DNA of 64,000 nt, from contig JAEUWP010000262.1 in assembly GCA_018524725.1 (NCBI GenBank), positions 1-64,000 on the forward strand, read 5' to 3'. The stretch is from Podaxis mareebaensis (taxonomy: Eukaryota > Basidiomycota > Agaricomycetes > Agaricales > Agaricaceae). How positions within the stretch are numbered: position 1 is the first letter of the stretch; each line of letters begins with the position of its first letter. A model generated the notes under the pieces. That model was not told the origin of the DNA and made no database searches. It saw only the letters and a list, made by a program, of their open reading frames with translations. The translations under genes were made by a program, and so were the position numbers. Shown in pieces: positions 57,166-64,000 of the stretch.

Positions 57166-60100
57166 TCAATACTTAATATTCTCCATCGCGAGCAGACCAT
57201 CTCTGACAATGGTGCGAAACCGCTTCTCACAGCTTCGGCATCGTGGATGATTCAGTTCTGATTTTAGCCACTTGATCACTGCTCTGTACCGGGTAGGTTT
57301 CCTGGATAGAACCTCATGGAATGCGTGCCATCCAAGCCTGGATAAACTATCTTAACTCCATAAAGCCGAGCTGAGTAACTGCGCGCTCACCACAGCACTG
57401 CCTTCTTTTGCGCAGATCTAGTATCATGAGCCTTCGTGCGCTGCCTTTTGGTCTGAGCACGCAGGGACACAAACGATTGGTTGATCATCTTCTGCACCAC
57501 ACCTTCCACAAGATGAGCTCACTAGAATTGTGGGGGGTGCTGCACCTACCACGTATGAAGTCAGAACGCTTGCTCCATCCACCCCATTCACGAAGATAAA
57601 GATGCATCTTCATCGCAGAAAGCAAGAAATTCTGGTAAATATTCAGGTATACCCCGCTTTTCTTGTTCAATTCCGGGTCCATGTATATAATGTGGCTCCG
57701 GGCTTTAGCTAGTCTAAGCCATCTCAGCGAGAGCTCTTATACACACGATTTCTGCACTTACAGAATCATTTTCTCAATGAATGCAGTACCAGGTTTACGT
57801 CCTCGGGTAATTGTCAGAGTACTGGACAAATCTAGCAAAGTCGACTTCAAATAGTACGATAGAAATAATCAATTACTTACCGATGTTGTGATATCGAGTG
57901 TAGTCCGCTGAGACGGAGAGATCTTTCATGTCGATAGCATAGCCACACCAATGGAAATCTAGTTGTTCTTTAAGTGAGGTGATCGCGGAAGAGATCATAA
58001 CTTGCTCACGTCGCGCTCGCGAGTCCACGACATTCATAACTTGGTGATCGTAATCAAAGTTGGTCATTGTCTTCTCCTTAGCTATGAAACACCCATATTC
58101 CGGATGACCTACATAACGGTCTAACCCATAGCAAAACGAGAGGGAAGGGATAAAATACCTTTATTCATCATATCGAGGAACGATGCAGCTTTGTCACGGC
58201 TCGTAGTAATGAGTAAGTAGTCGTCTGTCATTCTGAAAAGGGTCTGATAACCCGGTCAGCCAAATGGAATGAGGAGAGGGTTGCGACCACCAACACTATC
58301 ATGGCTATCCGCATACGACCCGAACTGTCGCTCCAGGTCACCGTAGAAGAAAGCGCACAGTAAGGAAGATAATATAGATCCTTGAGGGATGCCGACAATT
58401 TGGCGGTAATAGCTATTGTCAATCTAGACGGGTTCTGTCATAGCCTGTACTAGGTCATTGAACCACAAACAAACCTTCACGATGTTATCAGTTATATGAG
58501 AGTTCAAGAGCTGAAGGGCATGGGTTCTGCTGATAGAGGAAGGAGACTTTATAACTTTAGCTTGGGATAATGTAGAGTGACAGATATCTACCTGATCTAT
58601 GAAAATAGTGTGTCGGAGAGCGCTAGCAAGTTCAATGGCCATGTCGAGAAAGTGTGGATCTTCATCTAGAAGCTGGGGTTAATACCTAATAAACCCCGGT
58701 AAAGACAAACATGCCCTTCGGGTACGCTGCGTTGGCGAAAAGCTTGTATATGCGGCCACGACAGAACCGTACTTGCGAGTACTTGCGAAGGGTGTACACG
58801 TCCTAAAGGAATCAGGAAGTCTAGTTTGTCAAACAAAGTTGCAGACCCCATACCTCGGATATCACGTCTCTGACAATGGTCAGAAGCTTTCCTTGATCTA
58901 TGGTATCGAAACAAGCTTGGACGTCTACTTTGACAAAGTATAGCTTAGGCCTAAAGACGAGTTAGCATAAATGATCACTCTGAAGGAAAAACTCCCCATA
59001 CAGGCGACCGAACTGATCGCGTTTCAGTGATGATTTAAAATGCGCGAGTCGAGCATAGACTTCGTCCGAGCCCCAGACAGAAGCCCCAGTCAAGTTGGGT
59101 TTGGTTTCCTGTCGAAGAAATGAGTAGGGCGATCAAGTGAATGAAGCGATTTGTCACTCGCCTTTTCGTAAGTCAGGAGGGCAAAGGTTGCCTGAAGAAT
59201 TCTGTTTATCGAGGCACCCGAGCCCTATAGTAAATTTCCGTCAGCAAGTTTCCAATAGAATGTATCGAAGACCGAACGTTTTGCTTTCTGCGGAGATTGA
59301 TGATGGGTCGGACGCCAGTCTCCTTCGGAAGAAGACGCACAAACGAAAAACCCAATTCACGCTGGCGCAATATCTCTGTTGCATCTGCCTGTTCAAGCTA
59401 TTTTAGAGTGACTGGTGTGTGACAATAAAAGCATTTACCTCAGATAGCTTAGAGAATGTGGCAGCTTTCAGTCTCGCAACCAACGGCGCGCACAATGTGA
59501 CCCAATCGTCTTGTCTGAAGTATAGAACTCGATTACGGAACGCCGAAGATTCGGTAACATAGAAGCAGGTCTGCAGGGTAACTGTTAACCGTATACACCA
59601 AATTCGCTAAATCTGTCAATTACCTTGACCAAAGGCGAGACGAAAGAATCAAAGAACCAGAAAAGGAATTCCTCCAGTAGCTCTCTGCGTTTCATGGCGT
59701 CCGAGACGCTGACACGATGTTGTTGTTTAGCTCCTGGACCAGGAGGTATCAGCCAATCGCAATCCAACGTGCTAAATCCTTGCATGACGTTGTGCAAGCT
59801 TAGTTTCTCATAACGTCGACCAGTGATGAAGTCCTTGACGCCTATGGGTATTGAGCACCTAAGACAGTGCTGTTGTATAAAGAACTCACGATTCATGGTG
59901 ATTCGGAAGTTCTTCTTGCTTCCCCAGAATGTCTTCGGGACAATTGCCTTCGTCACAATAACAACGTAACGGAATACCTTCTGATGTGGTTGGATCTATC
60001 ACCACAACCGCGATACTAGACAAACGTACCTCGGAATATGGGCATGCAAAGTCCACAAATCGTGGTTTAGCCACCGAACCCCCTGGGATTGCGGATGGGT

Positions 60101-61837
60101 TGATACTTTCGTAAGAGATACTTGTCGTATCGGCTCCAAACGGCCCTTGTGTTTGTATCTGAATCGACCGTTCTGACATCCACTCCTAGGACGAAATCAG
60201 TAACTTCCGAAAGTTACAAATGGAGTTAAGGGAGTGTTGGGCAAGCGCACCAGGATAATAGTATCATCAAGATTGGTATGCTGTTCCGTCTTGATCTATG
60301 AAGCTCTGATTAGAGAGAAAAATTATGTTGATTACGGGTATCATACCTTTGAAGGACAAGACTTATCGAGTAGCAGTTTATAAGGACATTTTGTATGTCT
60401 CCAGATCATCTTATCGACCAGGGGCACGACATCTTTCAAGCGCTTGGGGGTGCTATTATTGTTGCCCAGCTTCATTACTCGCTGTTCCTCTTGTCAGTGG
60501 GCTGAACCAAGGACAATCGGGGCTAGTCAAACACAGTACGAACCCTGATTTCATCTTCACGATCCATGTAATTTCCATATGCGATGGCTTCGGCTGGAGT
60601 AGTCAACCGGAACGGATTACTCAACCCATGTTGTCGTGGAAAAATATAGCGCATAATATGTCGGGCTTTCAAAGCTTGCTCTTTTCCATAGGGCTCCTGT
60701 GGAACTTGCAAGTTGCCCCTTGAACTACGATAACGAACGCCCTCCCTATGGTCCAGATTAAATGCGTCTTAACCGGAATAAGCATACGAAGCCACGGTCG
60801 TACATCGAGGAACGCGATCACTTACGTCGCAGAGGAAGACCTATGACAATTTTGTTCGTCTTCGGAATGTAATTAGGTCGTGCGTAAAACATTCTTGCCC
60901 GGAGAATAGAGACCAAAGAAGCTCTACGAGGCTATATTAGGCTCCGTCAAGCGAGGATCAAAATGAACTCACGACTTGATCCCGTACAAGCCCTGACCGC
61001 CCCGACTTACTTTGGGAGGCCATTTAGCCTCCCGTTTTTGGCGTTTGAGTAGAGGGGGATCTTGAACGTCCCCAAGGCAGGCAAGCTTACGTTTCAGAAA
61101 CTTTTTCGTACTTTCAGCTATAGCATGGAAGTCCCCCAGGGGTACATTGAGGGGTTCGCCTGTCATTTGGCAAAGACACCTATTTGGCAAAGAAACGAAG
61201 ATGGAAGTGTCCACCAGCAAGTGGAGCATCACAGCAGTTCCTACCCTGGATAGCGATAATGTCAACGACATGAGCAATAAGTAAAATATGGCACAAGCCT
61301 TTGCAGCAAAATCTCCCATTCTGGGCTCAGCAACGCAGTAACCACTGTGTTGACACTAACATTCACAATGCTGGACTCTGCCTGAAATTATTCAATTACA
61401 ACAATGATTTACTTCTTCTAGTGAAGGCATACCTTAAGCATACGATAGCCCGTTTTCAAGATATGCTGTTTTGAACTATTGGATTGAAAGAGTAGTTCCT
61501 GCGCTCGCTTGATCACCTGAAATTTGAACAGTTGAGCTTCGAAGTACTACAAGAGCCCCAAACATACCCCATCCATTCCCACATGCGGTTCTTCATACCT
61601 CAACCTTAAATGCGGTTTCTGGTTTACTGCAACATAAGTGTTGTGAATCAAGCGATGGTATGTTGAAGGATCAGAATCATTTGGTCGAAAGTTCGGATGG
61701 GTGGTGCCGTCAGTTTCAGGCGGCTCCTCGAGTATGTCGAGTAGATATGAGTGCAGGTGGCTCACAGCAGCATAAGAGCTGAGCAAGATTGTCGTCGTTG
61801 GCAACTGCGTGCGCATCGAAGCTGGTGTTATAGTCAA
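57166..61837 (-). CDS. TERT: Telomerase reverse transcriptase catalytic subunit
   Basis: Adds telomeric DNA using an RNA template. A minus-strand gene of about 4.7 kb split into many exons with ~50-60 nt introns. The N-terminal part includes SYAAVSHLHSYLLDILEEPP and, after a splice, VIKRAQELLFQSNSSKQHIL then KTGYRMLK. The RNA-binding region contains RYIFPRQHGLSNPF near 60600. The T motif TCFYVTESSAFRNRVLYFRQ is near 59500-59575. Motifs 1-2 are SFVRLLPKETGVRPIINLRR near 59290-59370. Motif A is YFVKVDVQACFDTID near 58900-58960; motif B' is VGIPQGSILSSLLCAFFYGD near 58330-58390; motif C is the catalytic TDDYLLIT near 58215; motif E is FHWCGYAIDM near 57940. The thumb ends HAFHEVLSRKPTRYRAVIKW and ENIKY. 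All three catalytic aspartates are present. Not every junction in 59900-61500 was fixed. Confidence 0.92.
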
Positions 61838-62030
61838 TACTGAGTTTGGTGAACCTCATTTAGTCGTGCCGTTGTCACGGTGTTCTGATGTGTGGCTTCA
61901 CGTGCAATGTGACGGAGCGTTCAGCTATGTCACACCAAGTCCCGATCCATCCCTTCTCGATACAATCGATCCCGAACTTCATCCTCATCCAACATCCAGA
62001 CGTCCAACCACCAGCAGCTTTGCCTGCCGA
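61838..62030. promoter_or_regulatory. Upstream region of TERT
   Basis: About 190 bp of normal, CpG-containing sequence between the TERT start and the CpG-poor block. Presumed promoter and 5' UTR. No distinct motif identified. Confidence 0.35.
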
Positions 62031-64000
62031 TAAAACAGGTAAGTTATTCAGTTGCCATATATGCACTCCACAGAGATGAGACACCCATCTGGTTCTATAC
62101 ATGAATGCCACCTAAAGGGTAGCCAATGTGTGTACTACATTAATCCTAGTTATCCTGAGTCCTATCCATCTACTTGAATGCTCGCACATCAAACTAACCC
62201 CTAGTCTTATTCCAGGTAGTATATTGTGAACTATGAAAATGTACATAGATCCTCTGAGCAATATATCAAGTACTCTTTGCTAGACCTTCACTGAAAGCTG
62301 CCAGCTTGTCAGCTACTTGCTCTATCAATTGCCTCTCCATGAGTGCATTTCTCCATGTGAGCACTTTTTGACTCCAGAATCTGCTTGATTCCTTGGTTTC
62401 TGCATACCATACACCAGCTAACCCTGCAGAGATTGCACATAATCCTCAAAGGCAATGGGAACTGCAATTCAATCTGTCAGTCCTGCCAGAGTTAATAGAA
62501 ACCTGCTCAAATACAGCCTTTCAAGTCCAGGCAGGGATTGAAGTGCCTACCTGGGCATCACCAGGTTGCCATATACATGGCACTGACTACAAGTCCTTGA
62601 CAATAATGAAATATGAGATAAGATAATTTCTCACCACCTTTGCAACAGTCTACTATGCAAAGCAAATGAGACTCACAACTTCCTCCAGCACCCAAACTCC
62701 ACAATGCTTATCTGAAGCTTGATTCATCCACCACAGACCTTCCAAACAGCCCAACATAGTTTGACACATTGGATACAGTTAGTTCCACATTCCTGAACAA
62801 TGATTGTGGGGTCTGAAACTGTCTATGCAGCTCACAAGCACTTCTTGTCTCCCTTGCTTCAATTAGCAGGTGAGGATGAAGGCAAGACCTTCACATTGGT
62901 CAAATATCCAAGTAAGTGCCACTTTTCTTATTCATACCCTGTCTCAACAGTCATCTTCTCTATAGGTGGCACAAGATCTCACCTCACTAATGGTGAAATT
63001 GACATTGCAATGTACAGTTAACCTTGCTACTTCTCCAAGACTACATTGATGCCAATAGTGCTAGCACCTTGACCAATCCACTCATCTCTGGCATTGTGAA
63101 TGGCTCCAAGGCCTATAAACTTATTGGCAGCTATGTCTCATCTCCCTTGAACTGGTATGATTCCCTATGCAATGTCCTGCTTTTATTTGGATGCATGATG
63201 TTTCTAGGGCCATAATTACTGGTGTCAACTTGGAATATAAGGATATCTCACAATTGAAAAGAAAAAAACTCGGAATCTCATGATATGGAAGATGAGTGAA
63301 GTGATTTCTCATGGACAAGGCAGCTTCTAACAGGGAATCAGTGGAAGCTACACAACGGCATATGTTATGGTTATGCAACAGAGATGGCCCATTGAAAACC
63401 TCCAGTTCCAAGGTACATGAGTTTTATTGCTTTGAACAGTATCTAAAGTTTCAAGCTATGCTAGTGAACAATGACATTTATGGCCTGATTGATTCTGTGA
63501 ATGACAGGTCCACAAGTACCTTCATGTAGGAATGGTTCACAATGAAACTATTTGCAGATGTTGGTGAAGTCCACTTCATAGGTTTTGTCCCCTGAAACTC
63601 TCAAGAGGCAAACTATTCACTGCTGTTGATAGATTGGATCTGTCCCTACTCCTTGGCCTTCTTGGCTTATTGTGGCTCACCCTGATCATGCTGAAACCAA
63701 GGCTCTCAAGAGATTCCTCCAGGAGTTGACAACCTATGTCCAAAGCTTCAATTCACAGAAGAATGCTGAGGAATTAATCAGCATTATGCTTATGTGTACA
63801 TTTGCCATCAGCAGTACATGATGTATCCTCAACTTGTACACTCTGCATTGACTGAGCATATATATTTTTGGAACCCTCCATAGCTTCATGCTATGTTTAG
63901 ATTGATCTATTTCTAATAATACTTTTATACACTTGTGTAGATATATGGCCTGTGTTAGTATTACTCATATCCTCATGGTTTATGACTAGTAGAAACATTT
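62031..64000. repeat. CpG-depleted decayed repeat or gene-like element
   Basis: From about 62031 to the window end I count only three CpG dinucleotides (near 62182, 63275 and 63355), against dozens expected from base composition, and CA/TG dinucleotides are abundant. This is the footprint of methyl-cytosine deamination in fungal repeats. Gene-like structure remains on the plus strand: a piece reading YAAHKHFLSPLLQLAGEDEG, a good GT-AG intron (62912-62965) leading to GGTRSHLTNGEIDIAMYS, a frame YIDANSASTLTNPLISGIVN, and another intron-like GT-AG stretch (63155-63210). Stops and shifts break the rest. I cannot name the family. It could be a silenced gene-family member or a transposon fragment running past the edge. 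Confidence 0.65.

Noticed and set aside
58200..59400. Retrotransposon reverse transcriptase
   Set aside because: The motif set (T motif, RYIFPRQHGL, WCGYAIDM, LLPKETGVRPIINL) is telomerase-specific, and no integrase, RNase H or gag-like sequence is nearby.
57873..61319. Separate small genes on the minus strand between 57.8 and 61.3 kb
   Set aside because: They are individual exons of one TERT gene, shown by ordered reverse-transcriptase motifs and matching splice phases.
1..64000. Biosynthetic gene cluster, CRISPR array, tRNA or rRNA genes
   Set aside because: No polyketide or peptide synthase, terpene synthase, repeat-spacer array or recognisable structural RNA was seen by eye; a dedicated tRNA scan was not possible.

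Overview
The window is nuclear DNA from a filamentous basidiomycete, most likely an Agaricomycete that degrades plant litter or wood. The reasons are dense short introns (mostly 47-65 nt, GT-AG, often many per gene), small intergenic gaps, two secreted GH7 cellobiohydrolases with fungal CBM1 domains, a GH79 glycosidase, F-box/LRR proteins and arrestin-like paralogues of the kind expanded in mushrooms, and many single-copy eukaryotic genes. I rebuilt most gene models by hand from splice sites. The joined exon lengths were multiples of three wherever I computed them.

Layout, left to right. Positions 0.3-4.3 kb hold an FG-nucleoporin (Nup49 type) and an unrecognised conserved-looking protein. 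At 4.3-7.1 kb lie the promoter and gene of the first GH7 cellobiohydrolase. At 7.6-12.6 kb MIC60 (minus) and a 17-exon Atg22-type transporter (plus) diverge. At 13-17 kb there are two tandem arrestin-like genes, and a third broken copy lies at 20.8-21.1 kb behind an F-box/LRR gene. At 21.3-26.1 kb are a METTL21-type methyltransferase, a peroxisomal PMP47-type carrier sharing a 141-bp promoter with it, and an Arp10-type actin-related protein. At 27-33.7 kb are a PX-PB1 scaffold, an unrecognised membrane/coiled-coil protein and Mediator subunit Med22. At 36.2-39.2 kb is a GATA factor with a long Q/P/H-rich arm. At 40.7-43.8 kb are a TauD-type dioxygenase and a RAD51D-type recombinase. At 44.6-49.6 kb are GH79 and the AP-3 beta subunit. 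At 52.2-53.8 kb is the second GH7 gene, followed by a second F-box gene, a glutathione peroxidase and, at 57.2-61.8 kb on the minus strand, a complete-looking telomerase reverse transcriptase (TERT) split into many exons.

The rightmost ~1.9 kb is very different: it contains only three CpG dinucleotides, while the rest of the window is CpG-rich. It carries decayed exon-like and intron-like pieces and is best read as a formerly methylated repeat.

Functionally the window mixes housekeeping genes (nuclear pore, mitochondrial cristae, vacuole, peroxisome, dynactin, Mediator, AP-3, telomere maintenance, recombination) with biomass degradation genes (two GH7, one GH79). I see no biosynthetic cluster, CRISPR array, rRNA or tRNA. 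The points most worth a second look are the CpG desert, the TERT model, the altered Walker A motif in the RAD51D-type gene, the dual-start glutathione peroxidase, and the arrestin paralogue and pseudogene set.
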